Positions 50,512 through 61,700 of a stretch of 64,000 bases of DNA are shown one piece after another. The position numbers and the translations under genes were made by a program. Below the pieces are notes generated by a model. It searched no databases and was not told the DNA's origin. It saw nothing but the letters and a program-made list of their open reading frames with translations. Source of the stretch: Allomuricauda sp. (GTDB lineage: Bacteria > Bacteroidota > Bacteroidia > Flavobacteriales > Flavobacteriaceae); assembly GCF_013911645.1 (NCBI RefSeq), contig NZ_JACESV010000002.1:124001-188000 (forward strand), in the 5' to 3' direction. Within the stretch, counting starts at the first letter, position 1, and each line of letters begins with the position of its first letter.

Positions 50512-51047
50512 CCCGAAGCCATTTCCAAAAGCTTCAACATGGTTTTATGGTTACGGGTAGTAGCCTCTACTTTTAACTTCTTTTCAATAAAGTTGTTATT
50601 GAGTTTTGCCTTACCGTACCCATTTTTACATAATAAATACACACATTGGTTCGTAATTTGGTATCCCTCATGTTCAAAATGAAGTTGATTGAACTGATTG
50701 ACCAATTCCTCTTTTGAAGGAGTTTTGAGCAAAACGTAGTACAGTTTATTTTCTTCACTTTCCTTTGCAAAAGGATTGGCCTCCAAAATGGCTTTCACAT
50801 CTTCCTTTTTAACCACCAAGGTTGGCACATCAAACCCAAAGCGCTGATGGATTGCATCAGTTATAACCTCCTGAAGTTTTTTTCGGTCAGCTTGTTCACT
50901 TTCAAAAACAATGTTACCACTTTGGATGTATGTTTTTACGTTTTTTAGTCCAGTAGCTTCCAAAATACTACGCAACTCCGCCATTTTTATCTTCTTTTGT
51001 CCGCTAACATTGATTCCCCTAAGTAGTCCTATAAATGTATTGCCCAT
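50508..51047 (-). CDS. DUF1697 family protein
   Basis: A 179-residue protein from ATG at 51047; an in-frame reading up to 51416 goes through the glpK 5' region and is rejected. FIGLLRGINVSGQKKIKMAE, the invariant YIQSGNIVF and FGFDVPTLV match DUF1697, a soluble bacterial family of unknown function. It lies between two divergent metabolic genes with a short overlap at its 3' end. Confidence 0.92.
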   Translation of the reverse strand: MGNTFIGLLRGINVSGQKKIKMAELRSILEATGLKNVKTYIQSGNIVFESEQADRKKLQEVITDAIHQRFGFDVPTLVVKKEDVKAILEANPFAKESEENKLYYVLLKTPSKEELVNQFNQLHFEHEGYQITNQCVYLLCKNGYGKAKLNNNFIEKKLKVEATTRNHKTMLKLLEMASG

Positions 51048-51107
51048 AATAATCGATTCAGAACTCAAAATTATTTTAGTAAATTCAAACGCACTTAAAT
51101 TAACAAA

Positions 51108-52604
51108 ATGAATCAATATATCCTTGCTTTGGACCAAGGCACCACTAGTTCCCGTGCCGTGGTCTTCGACAAAAAGGGGACCATTATTTCCGTAGCACAG
51201 AAAGAATTCACACAAATATTCCCAAAACCAGGCTGGGTAGAGCACGATCCCGATGAAATTTGGTCCACCCAAGCGGGAATGGCCGCAGAAGCTGTAAGCA
51301 AAAAAGGACTCAAAGCATCCCAAATGGCCGCCATTGGCATTACCAATCAGCGGGAAACCGTTGTGGTTTGGGACAAAAACACTAGCGAGCCCATTTACAA
51401 TGCCATTGTTTGGCAAGACAAGCGTACAGCGGATTATTGCGACCTACTAAAGAAAGAAGGAAAATCCGATATGATCCGTAAAAAAACCGGATTGGTGATT
51501 GATTCTTATTTTTCGGGTACCAAGGTAAAATGGATTTTGGATAATGTGGAAGGTGCCAGGGAAAAAGCAGAGGCCGGTGATTTGGTACTCGGAACCATTG
51601 ATTCGTGGCTTATTTGGAAAATGACGGATGGAGGGCTTCACATTACGGATGTAACCAATGCTTCACGCTCCATGCTATTCAACATCAATACCATGGATTG
51701 GGATGATGAGCTTTTGGAACTGTTGACCATTCCCAAGAGTATGCTTCCCGAAGTGAAACAGTCCAGTGAAGTCTATGGACACACCACTCCCAACTTATTC
51801 GCCACCCCAATCCCGATTGCAGGAATTGCCGGTGACCAACAGGCTGCTTTGTTCGGTCAAATGTGTACCAAAAAGGGCATGGTAAAAAATACCTACGGCA
51901 CAGGGTGTTTTATGTTGATGAACATCGGCGAAAAACCGATAGTTTCCGAAAATAACCTCCTTACCACGGTAGCTTGGAAAATCAACGGAAAAACTCATTA
52001 CGCACTCGAAGGAAGCATTTTTATTGCTGGTGCGGTGGTGCAATGGCTTCGTGATAGCTTAAATATTATAAAAACATCTTCGGAAGTGGAAAAACTGGCC
52101 AGTTCGGTGGATAGTTCGGACGGTGTGGTTTTTGTTCCCGCTTTTGCCGGTTTGGGCGCTCCACATTGGAACCAAAAGGCCCAAGGAACCATTTTTGGAC
52201 TCACTCGTGGAAGTACCGATGCACATATTGCGCGTGCCGCTCTGGAATCCATTGCTTACCAAACCATGGATATTCTAAAAGCCATGGAAGCCGATTCGGG
52301 AATTTCCATAAAAGAATTGCGGGTTGATGGCGGAGCAACCGTAAATGATATGCTGATGCAGTTTCAGGCCGATGTATTGAACACCGTTACCGTAAGGCCC
52401 AAGATTGTGGAAACCACAGTGATGGGTGCCGCATATTTAGCTGGTTTGGCCGTAGGTTATTGGGAAAGTCCAGAGGAAATCCAAGATATTTGGCAGACCG
52501 ATGTGCATTTTAACCCAACCAAAGAACGCAACACCATTGAAGAAGGCATCAAACGGTGGTACAAGGCCATTAAGGCACTTGAATTTTGGACGGAGAACCC
52601 TTAA
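51108..52604 (+). CDS. glpK: Glycerol kinase
   Basis: A 498-residue FGGY kinase. [15 protein letters not shown] (residues 6-20) is the ATP site; [25 protein letters not shown] and [13 protein letters not shown] are family blocks, and [14 protein letters not shown] lies near the C-terminus. It phosphorylates glycerol to glycerol-3-phosphate. glpF follows by 35 bp in the same direction, so uptake and kinase are cotranscribed. No glpD is in the window. Confidence 0.97.
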   Translation: MNQYILALDQGTTSSRAVVFDKKGTIISVAQKEFTQIFPKPGWVEHDPDEIWSTQAGMAAEAVSKKGLKASQMAAIGITNQRETVVVWDKNTSEPIYNAIVWQDKRTADYCDLLKKEGKSDMIRKKTGLVIDSYFSGTKVKWILDNVEGAREKAEAGDLVLGTIDSWLIWKMTDGGLHITDVTNASRSMLFNINTMDWDDELLELLTIPKSMLPEVKQSSEVYGHTTPNLFATPIPIAGIAGDQQAALFGQMCTKKGMVKNTYGTGCFMLMNIGEKPIVSENNLLTTVAWKINGKTHYALEGSIFIAGAVVQWLRDSLNIIKTSSEVEKLASSVDSSDGVVFVPAFAGLGAPHWNQKAQGTIFGLTRGSTDAHIARAALESIAYQTMDILKAMEADSGISIKELRVDGGATVNDMLMQFQADVLNTVTVRPKIVETTVMGAAYLAGLAVGYWESPEEIQDIWQTDVHFNPTKERNTIEEGIKRWYKAIKALEFWTENP

Positions 52605-52639
52605 TTTTTCAAATAACACAAACACTAACATTCCCTTAT

Positions 52640-53368
52640 ATGACTCCTTTTGTTTCTGAAATTGTAGGTACTTTTTTGTTGATGGTACTCGGATGTGGCG
52701 TAAATGCCAACGTATCCCTACAAAAAACCTACGGTAATGGTTCTGGCTGGATTGTAATTTCCACTGGATGGGCTTTTGCCGTGTATACCGGTGTTGTGGT
52801 CGCTGGGCCGCACAGCGGTGCGCATATTAATCCCGCAGTAAGTATTGGGTTGGCTGTGGCCGGTGAATTTCCTTGGAGCCAAGTCCCAAGCTATGTTTTA
52901 GCCCAGTTTATCGGTGCGATGTTCGCAGCGTTTTGCGTATGGCTGGCAAACAAAGATCATTTTAATGCCACCGAGGATGGAGGTACAAAGCGAGGTGTTT
53001 TTTGTACGGCCCCGGCAATCCCAAATACATTTATTAATCTATTCTCCGAAATCTTGGGCACGTTTGTTTTGGTCTTTTCTGTGCTTTACTTTACGGATGC
53101 GGTGCTTTCCACGGACGATGCAATTATTGGCCTAGGTTCGTTGGGAGCCTTGCCCGTAGCTTTAATTGTTTGGGGCATAGGTTTATCCTTGGGCGGCACC
53201 ACGGGCTATGCCATAAATCCTGCCAGGGATTTGGGGCCTCGCATTGTTCATGCGCTATTGCCTTTAAAAAACAAGGGGCACAATGGATGGAACTATGCTT
53301 GGGTTCCTGTAATCGGGCCCATTTTGGGAGCTGCTATAGCTGCTTGGATTGCTATCACTTTACAATAG
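52640..53368 (+). CDS. glpF: Glycerol facilitator (MIP/aquaglyceroporin)
   Basis: A 242-residue protein from ATG at 52640. Six helices with two NPA half-helices, HINPAVS and AINPARD; the Asp after the second NPAR is the mark of glycerol-permeable members as opposed to water-only aquaporins. It passes glycerol across the inner membrane for GlpK. A start at 52586 would overlap glpK and is rejected. Convergent with the next gene, 5 bp apart. Confidence 0.95.
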   Translation: MTPFVSEIVGTFLLMVLGCGVNANVSLQKTYGNGSGWIVISTGWAFAVYTGVVVAGPHSGAHINPAVSIGLAVAGEFPWSQVPSYVLAQFIGAMFAAFCVWLANKDHFNATEDGGTKRGVFCTAPAIPNTFINLFSEILGTFVLVFSVLYFTDAVLSTDDAIIGLGSLGALPVALIVWGIGLSLGGTTGYAINPARDLGPRIVHALLPLKNKGHNGWNYAWVPVIGPILGAAIAAWIAITLQ

Positions 53369-53373
53369 TTCCT

Positions 53374-54639
53374 TTAGGAAACAATGGCCTGTGCGGCAAT
53401 GTACGCTCCTGTCCATGCATTTTGGAAATTAAATCCACCGGTAATGGCATCTACATTGATGATTTCACCAGCAAAGTATAGGTTGGGGTGCAATTTGCTC
53501 TCAAAAGTCTTAAAATTGATTTCCTTTAAATCCACTCCACCAGCGGTGACAAACTCTTCTTTAAAGGTGCTCTTCCCCTCTACTTTAAATGATGAAGCCG
53601 TTAATTGCCTCGCCAAGGCTTGCAATTGTTCTTTGCTCATGTCTGCCCAGCGCTCTTCAGGTTCAATTTCGGCCGTTTCCACCAAACGCTTCCACAACCG
53701 TTTTGGGAGTTCGGTCACATTGGTACGCATCACGGTTTTTTTAGCTTCAACGCCTTTCAATTCCTTAAGGTAGGCTTCCATGGATTCTGTGCTATAATCG
53801 GACAACCAGTTTACCTTTATTCTAAAAGAATAATTGTAATCATGCAGAAGGTTGGCACCCCAGGCTGAGAGCTTCAAAATGGCGGGGCCGCTCAAACCCC
53901 AATGGGTTATCAAAAGTGGGCCATCGGCATAAAGCAGGGCATCTTCCTTAATCTTACTTTTTAGGTTTAACGATTTTTTGTCCGTGTTAAAGGTTTTCTT
54001 GGACATTACCTCAACAGTGGCATAGGTGCTTATTCCTTGGATGCCCTTAAGCCTTTCATCGTTGATATTAAATGTGAAGAGAGAGGGCACGGGCGAAACA
54101 ATATGATGCCCCAAATTTTCCAGTTGTTTCCAAATTTTGGGGTTACTGCCCGTGGCAAGCATTAGTTTTTTGGTTTGATAATGCTTGTTCATGGTAGTTA
54201 CCTGCCAGCCTTCCTCTGTTTTTCTTATTGCCTTTACGGCACTGTTTTTCAAAACTTGCACACCCAATCGGTCTGACTCGCCGACCAGACAGTCTATTAT
54301 ACTTTGAGAAGAATCGCTTTTTGGGAACACGCGACCATCATCTTCAATTTTAAGCGGTACGCCTCTTTCCTCAAAAAAAGCCATGACGTCCATTGGGGCA
54401 TATTTGTGGAAAGGGCCCAAAAGTTCCTTTTCCCCTCTTGGGTAGTTCGTTGCCAACTCTTTAGGTGAAAATTCACCATGGGTCACATTACAACGTCCGC
54501 CACCCGAAACCTTTACTTTGGAAAGTACGGTTTTACCCCTTTCAAAAATGGCAATATTAAGTTGTGGCGACAATTCCGCTATTTGAATAGCTGCATAAAA
54601 TCCAGCTGCACCTCCTCCTACTATTATAACGTCGAACAT
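53374..54639 (-). CDS. HI0933/BaiN-like FAD-dependent flavoprotein
   Basis: A 421-residue protein. [12 protein letters not shown] (7-18) is the FAD motif; [13 protein letters not shown] is the signature of the HI0933 family, and [14 protein letters not shown] with [26 protein letters not shown]-like residues closes it. Members bind FAD in the cytosol; physiological substrate unknown. Its start overlaps the GDPD gene stop by 1 bp, so the two are cotranscribed. Confidence 0.93.
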   Translation of the reverse strand: [421 protein letters not shown]

Positions 54640-55391
54640 TAATTCACACGTTCCGGATAATTGGTAATAATGCCATCGACCCCGAATTCAGTCATTTTTT
54701 GAATATCCTCGGGTTCGTTTACCGTCCATGTATAGACTTTTAATCCCTCAGCTTGGATTTTTGCCGTGTTTTCTTGGGTAAGCGTTTTGTAATTTGGGTT
54801 TATTGCAACTGCTTTTAGTTCTTTGGCCACTTCAATTGCTTCGAGTGGATCTTTGGAAGTTAAAACCGCAATTTTTATATCCTTGTTTTTCGCTCTCATG
54901 GCTTTGAGCTCATCCCATTTGAAACTTGAAATTACGAAGTTTTCGGGGCTCCACCCTTCCTTTTCGATATAATAGTTGACAATATGATTGACTCTATCGG
55001 CTGTTCCAGCTCCTTTAAGCTCGATATTTAGAGCAACCTGATTGTTCATAAGCTTTAACACATCCTGGAGCATTGGGATTTTGTGTCCACCATCCAAAGT
55101 GAGTTGCCTTAGTTGAACAATATTATATTCTTCAATATTTCCGCCGGAATTGGCCAGCCTGTCCACCGTTTCATCATGAAAAACAACGATTTCTCCGCTA
55201 TCAATTTTAAACACGTCAATTTCTACCATATCAACGCCAAGGTCCATCGCTTTTTGAACCGATGCCAAAGTATTTTCGGTCTCGTGACCCATGGCTCCTC
55301 GGTGGCCTATCACCAATGGTTTTGATTTTGTCATTTCGCAACTGGTTAAAAGCAGGGCAGCTGTAAGAGCTACAAGTAAGTTTTTCTTCAT
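54639..55391 (-). CDS. Glycerophosphodiester phosphodiesterase lipoprotein
   Basis: A 250-residue lipoprotein (lipobox LLTSC, Cys18). VIGHRGAMGHETENT has the catalytic His and the metal-binding Glu, MVEIDVF the second metal site, and FHDETVDR the second His of the GDPD fold. It splits glycerophosphodiesters from phospholipid turnover into alcohol and glycerol-3-phosphate outside the cytoplasm. Nearby glpK/glpF on the other strand support a glycerol-phosphate theme. Confidence 0.93.
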   Translation of the reverse strand: MKKNLLVALTAALLLTSCEMTKSKPLVIGHRGAMGHETENTLASVQKAMDLGVDMVEIDVFKIDSGEIVVFHDETVDRLANSGGNIEEYNIVQLRQLTLDGGHKIPMLQDVLKLMNNQVALNIELKGAGTADRVNHIVNYYIEKEGWSPENFVISSFKWDELKAMRAKNKDIKIAVLTSKDPLEAIEVAKELKAVAINPNYKTLTQENTAKIQAEGLKVYTWTVNEPEDIQKMTEFGVDGIITNYPERVN

Positions 55392-55439
55392 TTTGGGTTG
55401 GTTTTGATGGTTAAAAATACGATTTGCAAACGAAAAACA

Positions 55440-57311
55440 TCAATTTCCTACCTTAAAGATATAGGATTGAAGCGGTTCTAATTCCAAGTGTATCTGGCCT
55501 TGTCCATTGTTAACGTACATCTTCTTTTTAACCTTTCCGTACAACTCCTCCGTCAATGGACATTCCCCATCCGGTAGTTGCCATTTGGCAATAACATCTT
55601 CGGGAATTTTAAAGTCGAAGGAATAGTGTTTGTGTCCATCAAAATTGGATAGGATAATTAGTTTTTCCCCGGCGGACCATCTCACATAGGAAAGCACTCT
55701 GTGATCGTATCCTTCCGTGTTGTCCTTATTGTAAAAATGAATCTCTTGATACCCGCCCATCAAAGCTTCACTATTTATAGTGAAATTCAAAAGTCGTTTA
55801 TAGAAATCCCTTAAACTTTTTTCCTCTTCCGATAATTGACCGCCATCGAATTTTTTGTTGTTGACCCATCGTTGATGGTGCGGCACTCCAATGTAATCGA
55901 AAATTGAGGTCCGGGTCGGTTTGCCGAATCCGGCATATTCTTCTGCGGGTTCACCAACTTCTTGTCCAAAATAGATCATGATGGGCGAGGTGCTTATGGT
56001 AGCGGAAACGACCATGGCGGGTTTTCCCAATTGGGCATTTCCCACAAAATCGGGACTGGCGATACGCTGCTCATCGTGGTTTTCCAGAAAGTGGATCATG
56101 TGGTGCTCTATATCGGCCATTCCTTTTTGCACTACAGGAATGTGGTCTGTCCATCCGTAGCCCTTCATTATATGTTTGATGCTATCGTAAAATTCTACCT
56201 TATCGTAGAGGTAATCCATTTTACCTTGATGAATATAATCACGGTACAAACTTGTGTTATAAACTTCGGCCAACAAAAAGGCATCTGGGTTTTTCATTTT
56301 GATGTTGGAATTGAGGTAACTCCAAAACTCTACTGGAACCATTTCGGCCATATCAAAACGGAAACCATCCACACCAAAATCCAGCCAATACTGGGCAATA
56401 TCCTTAAATTTGTACCAAGAATCCGGCAGGGTCTTGTCTTTCCAAAATTCGTAATGGGCCTCATACTCTTTTTGACGGTATGCTTCGGGCAATTGTTCAA
56501 AGTCTTTGGTTCCATCTGGACGAACTCCGTAGTTGATTTTTACGGTTTCGTACCAGTCGTTAAAATGAGGTTGTGCCAGTCGAGAGCCGTTGCCTGTCCA
56601 TTTTGCGGGAACTTCTTCAAACTTGGAGTCCACTAACCTATTTTTATCTCCTCCCAAAGGCAAATATCCATCTTGCCATTGAGGCACTCCAAATGCTTCA
56701 TTGGGGATGTAGTAAAAATTGTTGTTTACATCATATTCTTTGGATGTATCATCGGAGGCTCCAAAATCCTCCACTCCTTCGGGGTTGGTAATTCCTTTGT
56801 AATTTCTGGCAACGTGATTGGGAACAATGTCGATGATTACTTTTAGGTCAGCTTGGTGCGTTCGTTGAATCAAATCCTTGAATTCTTCCAATCGTTTTGA
56901 TGGGTCTGTGGCGAGGTCGGGATTTACATTGTAGTAATCCTTAACGGCATAGGGAGAGCCCGCCCTTCCTTTGACAATATCGGGGTCGTCATTCGAAATT
57001 CCGTAGGCGGTATAGTCGTTGATTACGGCATGGTGAGGCACTCCTGTGTACCAAATGTGCGTAACGCCCAGATTTTTAATCTCGCGGAGAGCCTTGTCCG
57101 AGAAATCGGCGAACTTGCCCACCCCATTTTCTTCGATGGTACCCCAAGGCTTGTTGGTAGCATTGGTGTTTCCGAAGAGACGGGTAAATACCTGATAGAC
57201 TACTTGTTTCTTCTTCATTGGTGGAGGGGTCGACTTTAGTTTGGTTTGTTGCTTACATGAAGATAACACGGTGAGTACAATAAAAAAAGTCAGTATCCCG
57301 TTTGTTTTCAT
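55440..57311 (-). CDS. GH13 alpha-amylase family lipoprotein
   Basis: A 623-residue lipoprotein (lipobox VLSSC, Cys19). The (beta/alpha)8 signatures of GH13 are DIVPNH (161-166), GFRFDMAEM with nucleophile Asp320, LLAEVYN with acid/base Glu349, and FLENHDEQ with the third Asp413. The C-terminal ~100 residues form the usual beta domain. It is probably a surface or periplasmic alpha-glucan hydrolase. It sits 23 bp before the LacI regulator on the same strand and beside a SusC/SusD pair, forming a small starch/maltodextrin locus. Specificity inside GH13 cannot be fixed by eye. Confidence 0.92.
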   Translation of the reverse strand: MKTNGILTFFIVLTVLSSCKQQTKLKSTPPPMKKKQVVYQVFTRLFGNTNATNKPWGTIEENGVGKFADFSDKALREIKNLGVTHIWYTGVPHHAVINDYTAYGISNDDPDIVKGRAGSPYAVKDYYNVNPDLATDPSKRLEEFKDLIQRTHQADLKVIIDIVPNHVARNYKGITNPEGVEDFGASDDTSKEYDVNNNFYYIPNEAFGVPQWQDGYLPLGGDKNRLVDSKFEEVPAKWTGNGSRLAQPHFNDWYETVKINYGVRPDGTKDFEQLPEAYRQKEYEAHYEFWKDKTLPDSWYKFKDIAQYWLDFGVDGFRFDMAEMVPVEFWSYLNSNIKMKNPDAFLLAEVYNTSLYRDYIHQGKMDYLYDKVEFYDSIKHIMKGYGWTDHIPVVQKGMADIEHHMIHFLENHDEQRIASPDFVGNAQLGKPAMVVSATISTSPIMIYFGQEVGEPAEEYAGFGKPTRTSIFDYIGVPHHQRWVNNKKFDGGQLSEEEKSLRDFYKRLLNFTINSEALMGGYQEIHFYNKDNTEGYDHRVLSYVRWSAGEKLIILSNFDGHKHYSFDFKIPEDVIAKWQLPDGECPLTEELYGKVKKKMYVNNGQGQIHLELEPLQSYIFKVGN

Positions 57312-57334
57312 ATCACAAAGAAGGGATTCTTAAA

Positions 57335-58354
57335 TCAATGTGCAATAGAATCCCTGATCACCAAGGTGGGTTCCAAGATTTTGGTTTGATAGGTTTCTTC
57401 CTCCGCTTCGCTCTCTACTTTATCTATCAACATTTTTGCGGCCTCTTCGCCCATTTTTTCCCCATGTTGTGCCACAACGGTAAGGCTTGGGTTGGCATAT
57501 CTGGACAGTACCCCATCGGTAAATCCTATAAAAGATATATCTTCTGGTATCTTTAGTCCCTTTTTCTGTGCAAATCGCATACCGCACACCGCAAAGATTT
57601 CATTTACGCACAAAACGGCATCCGGTTCCTTATTGTCCAAAAAGGTTTTTATGGCCCCTTCGTCCATTTCCATTGAGGGCATTTTCAATATCATGGATTC
57701 ATCGATTCCAAGGGGACTCTCCTTCAATGCTTTGAGATACCCTTTGGTGCGGGCCTTGCTAACGCTCAAATAGTCATCCGTAGTGATCAGGGCTATTCGT
57801 TTTTTTCCCTGATCGATAAACTTTTTTGTTGCCTGGTAAGCGCCCAGCTTATCATCAATGATTACTTTATCACATTCCACCTCATGGGTGATCCTATCAA
57901 AAAGCACCACGGGAATGCCTTGCTCCGTAACTTCTTTTAAATGATTGTAATCGCCTTTCTCTTGTGTTTCGGAAGAGAGTGACATTATAAAGCCATCAAT
58001 GCTGCCATTGGCGAGCATTTCCATGTTAATGACTTCCTTGTCGAAGGATTCCTCGGAAAGACATACAATAACGTTATATCCCCTGGCATTTGCATATTTC
58101 TCGATACCCCGAATGACCGTTGTAAAAAAATGATGTACAATATCCGGGATTACAACCCCAATATTTTTGGTACGCTTATTTTTTAAGCTTATTGCAATGT
58201 TGTTGGGCTTATAGTTGTACAGTTTTGCAAAGGCCTGTATTTTTTCTTTGGTATCCCTACCTATTTCCTCACTGTTCTTAAGTGCTTTGGAAACCGTTGA
58301 TATGGATACTTCGAGTTCTCTGGCTATATCTTTTAAGGTAATCTTTGATTTCAA
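57335..58354 (-). CDS. LacI-family transcriptional regulator
   Basis: A 339-residue repressor. ITLKDIARELEVSISTVSKAL (residues 5-25) is the LacI HTH, with the hinge helix NNIAISLKNKRTKNIG at ~51-66 and the periplasmic-binding-like effector domain from ~65. It faces away from susC, so the operator at 58604-58617 is well placed to control both directions. A sugar or sugar phosphate from maltodextrin breakdown is the likely effector (inference). Confidence 0.94.
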   Translation of the reverse strand: MKSKITLKDIARELEVSISTVSKALKNSEEIGRDTKEKIQAFAKLYNYKPNNIAISLKNKRTKNIGVVIPDIVHHFFTTVIRGIEKYANARGYNVIVCLSEESFDKEVINMEMLANGSIDGFIMSLSSETQEKGDYNHLKEVTEQGIPVVLFDRITHEVECDKVIIDDKLGAYQATKKFIDQGKKRIALITTDDYLSVSKARTKGYLKALKESPLGIDESMILKMPSMEMDEGAIKTFLDNKEPDAVLCVNEIFAVCGMRFAQKKGLKIPEDISFIGFTDGVLSRYANPSLTVVAQHGEKMGEEAAKMLIDKVESEAEEETYQTKILEPTLVIRDSIAH

Positions 58355-58603
58355 GGGATAGATAATTTATGCTTTTGGGATACACTCAAATAAAAATAAG
58401 TAACTGACCAAATTACACTTTTTAACAAAAACAAAACAACCACTTAAAAAACCACTTCTTGAATTAGTTGCCTCAATCAAAGAATAAAAATGTTATATTA
58501 GTAGCAATATTGCGGAATCCGTAATTATGAACACACTTTTTAAGATTTAAGCAAGTAAGTTGTTTAAGTTTTGTAAAAAATACACTTCTTAAAGTTATCA
58601 ACA

Positions 58604-58617
58604 CGAAACCGTTTTCG
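58604..58617. promoter_or_regulatory. Candidate LacI-family operator upstream of susC
   Basis: CGAAACCGTTTTCG is a near-perfect palindrome centred on CG (12 of 14 symmetric), the standard LacI-family operator form. It lies in the 357-bp gap (58355-58711) between lacI and susC; the rest of that gap is AT-rich, with a weak TAAATTTA -7 box at 58637-58644 just downstream of the site. Confidence 0.6.
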
Positions 58618-58711
58618 TTGTGTTTTGCAATATAGTTAAATTTAGATTAACCTTTTTTTTATATATGTTTAACACTTGAATTAAAATTAACTAAACTTAA
58701 ATTAATTATTT

Positions 58712-61700
58712 ATGAAAATTACGCTACTAAGAAGCTTTTTGTTGCTTGGGGCATTTTTATGCTTTGGGATGGCGAAAGCTCAGACAGTATCAGGTACTGT
58801 TTCGGATGCGAATGGGCCGTTGCCAGGGGCAAGCGTATTGGTAAAAGGTACTACCAATGGTACGCAGACCGATTTTGATGGCAACTACACCCTTAACAAT
58901 GTTGAAGATGCCGCAACATTGGTTTTTAGTTACATTGGTTACAAGACCCAAGAAATTGCAGTTAATGGACAATCCTCTATTAATGTAACCTTGGAAGAAG
59001 ACGCACAAGCTTTGGATGAAGTGGTGATTATCGGTTACGGTCAAACCACCGTAGATGATGCTACAGGGGCAGTTGCCGTTGTTAATTCGGAAGATTTTAA
59101 CCAAGGGGTTATTTCATCTCCGGAACAGTTGATCCAAGGTAAAACAGCCGGTGTACAAATTACCCAAAGTAGTGGTGAGCCAGGTGCTGGTATCAATGTT
59201 AGGATTCGAGGTACAAGTTCTGTACGTTCCAATAACAACCCTCTTTTTGTGGTGGACGGCATGCCTCTTACCGGGCAGGATACTTCCGCAGGCGGGGCTG
59301 ATGTTGGTACCGGAACAAGTTCTTCCAAAAACCCATTGAGCTTCCTTAACCCTAACGATATTGAGAGCATCAGTATCCTGAAAGATGCATCGGCTACGGC
59401 AATTTATGGTTCCCGTGGTGCGAACGGTGTTGTGATCATTACCACCAAAAGTGGTAAAACAGGACAGGGAAGGTTTGAGTTTACATCAAACCTAAGCTAC
59501 TCAACGCCCGCAAAAACTTTTGACCTTCTAGACAGAAACGAGTTCTTGACTGCACTGCCAGAATATGGAGGGGATCCCAATGCTTTGGATTTTGGGTCTA
59601 ACACCGATTGGCAGAACATCATCCTTAGAAGCGTGGCTTCACAAAACCAAAACCTTTCCTATGCCAAAAATTACGGGAGCGGAAACATTCGTGCTTCTTT
59701 TGGGTACGGAAAACAGTTTGGTGTAGTAGAAGGCTATGCACAAGAAAGGTTAACAGGTAGGATCAATGCATCTCAAAGATTCTTTGACAACAAATTGAAG
59801 ATTGATGCCAACCTAACCGTTTCAAGAATCAACGATGATGGCGGAGCGATTAGCAACAACTCAGGTTCTACAGGGGATTTGCTCGGTGCTGCTTATTTTG
59901 CCAATCCTACTTGGCCGGCAAGAACAAGCTTTTCTACCGGGGGTAGTGAAATCAACCCACTCCAACTACTGAACTATTACGATGATGTGACCCACACCGA
60001 TAGATTTTTGGGGAACGTTTCCGCAGAATATAGTCTTACCGATGAATTGAAGGCCAAAGTTGCTGTTGGCTACGATGATTCAAGTTCAGAAAAGTACCAG
60101 GTCCAATCCGCTTTATCAACTGGTATTGGCAACGCTCCTGGACAAGGGCAAGGTGCTCTAAGTACTGTGGAGGTAACCGGTAAACTTTTAGATGTTACCC
60201 TTAGTTACAATAAGGAGTTCGACAATTCTAAGTTGACCGCTTTACTTGGTTACTCTTTCCAGAGCTACCAAAGAGCAGGTAAAAATATAACTGCATTGGG
60301 ATTCGGATCTACCGATTTAAACTCAATGATTTCCGATTTAGGGACTGCCACTTCGACCATAGAAAGTCAACTTGATGGCAGATACCAACAATTCGGTTAC
60401 AACAACACTGGAACCTTTGTAAATCGTTTGTTTGTTGACGAACCTGGAACTTTTAATGTAGCTAGTCCTACAGGTGTTCCCATTAGTGCTGTTGCGGGAG
60501 ACTATTTTGATTCTACCGACGAGTTACAATCTTTCTTTGGAAGAGCCGAATATTCCATTGCCAACAAATACATTATTACTGGTACATTAAGAGTTGATGG
60601 TTCTTCTAGATTTGGACCAAATAATCAATATGGTTACTTCCCTTCAGGTGCATTTGCATGGAAATTGAATGAAGAGGATTTTATTGGAGATACTTTCTCT
60701 ACTCTTAAGCTTCGTTTAGGTTATGGTATCACAGGTAACCAAGAAGGTTTGGGATATGGTAACTTTACCGTAAGGCAACGATTTGCAGGTATTGGCATCG
60801 ATCAAAACCAGAATATCAATGCACCGGGACTTGCGATACAATCCTTTACAAATGATGATTTGAAATGGGAAGAGACAGCACAAGCCAACATCGGTCTTGA
60901 TTTTGGTATAAATAACAACAGGTTTTCCGGTACATTGGATTTTTACCATAAAACCACAAACGATTTGCTACTTCAGCAAGAGGCGGCACAGCCTTCACCT
61001 CAACCATTTTACTTTGGTAATTTAGATGCCAAAGTAATTAACCAAGGTGTGGAACTTTCCATGAACTACGATATCATCCAAATGGAAGATGCCAATTGGA
61101 ATCTTGGGTTCAACGTAGCCTACAACGATAACATGGTAGAAGATTTCGACGGACAAATTCAAACAGGTGAAATCAACGGTAACGGACTTACCGGAGCTTT
61201 CGCTCAATTGTTGGCCGGTGGACAACCATTGTTCTCTTATTACTTAAGAGAGTTTGGTGGATTTGATGAAAACGGAATCTCTGTATATCCAAATGGAGAT
61301 GTACAGGAGTTTGTTGGGAAAAGTGCGTTGCCAAAAGTTAACTTGGGTATCAGCACAAGTGCTTCCTATAAAAATTGGGACTTCAACGCATTCCTTGCCG
61401 GACAGTACGGCTTCTATGTGTACAACAACACACAAAACGCTTACTTTACAGCTGGTATTATCGGTGTAGGTAAAAATGTAACGCAAGATGTACTTACCAA
61501 CGGTGAGTCCAACGCCAATGCTGCAGATGTCTCAACAAGGTTTTTGGAAAAAGGTGACTTCTTAAGATTGCAAAATGCCTCGTTAAGCTACAACGTGCCA
61601 CTAAGCGGAGATGGAACCTTACAAAGTTTGCGTTTATCCTTGATTGGCCAAAACTTGTTTATCATTACAGATTATTCAGGTCTTGATCCAGAGGTTAACG

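Noticed and set aside
51048..51416. N-terminal extension of the DUF1697 gene
   Set aside because: It runs antisense through the glpK start; the family begins at the ATG at 51047.
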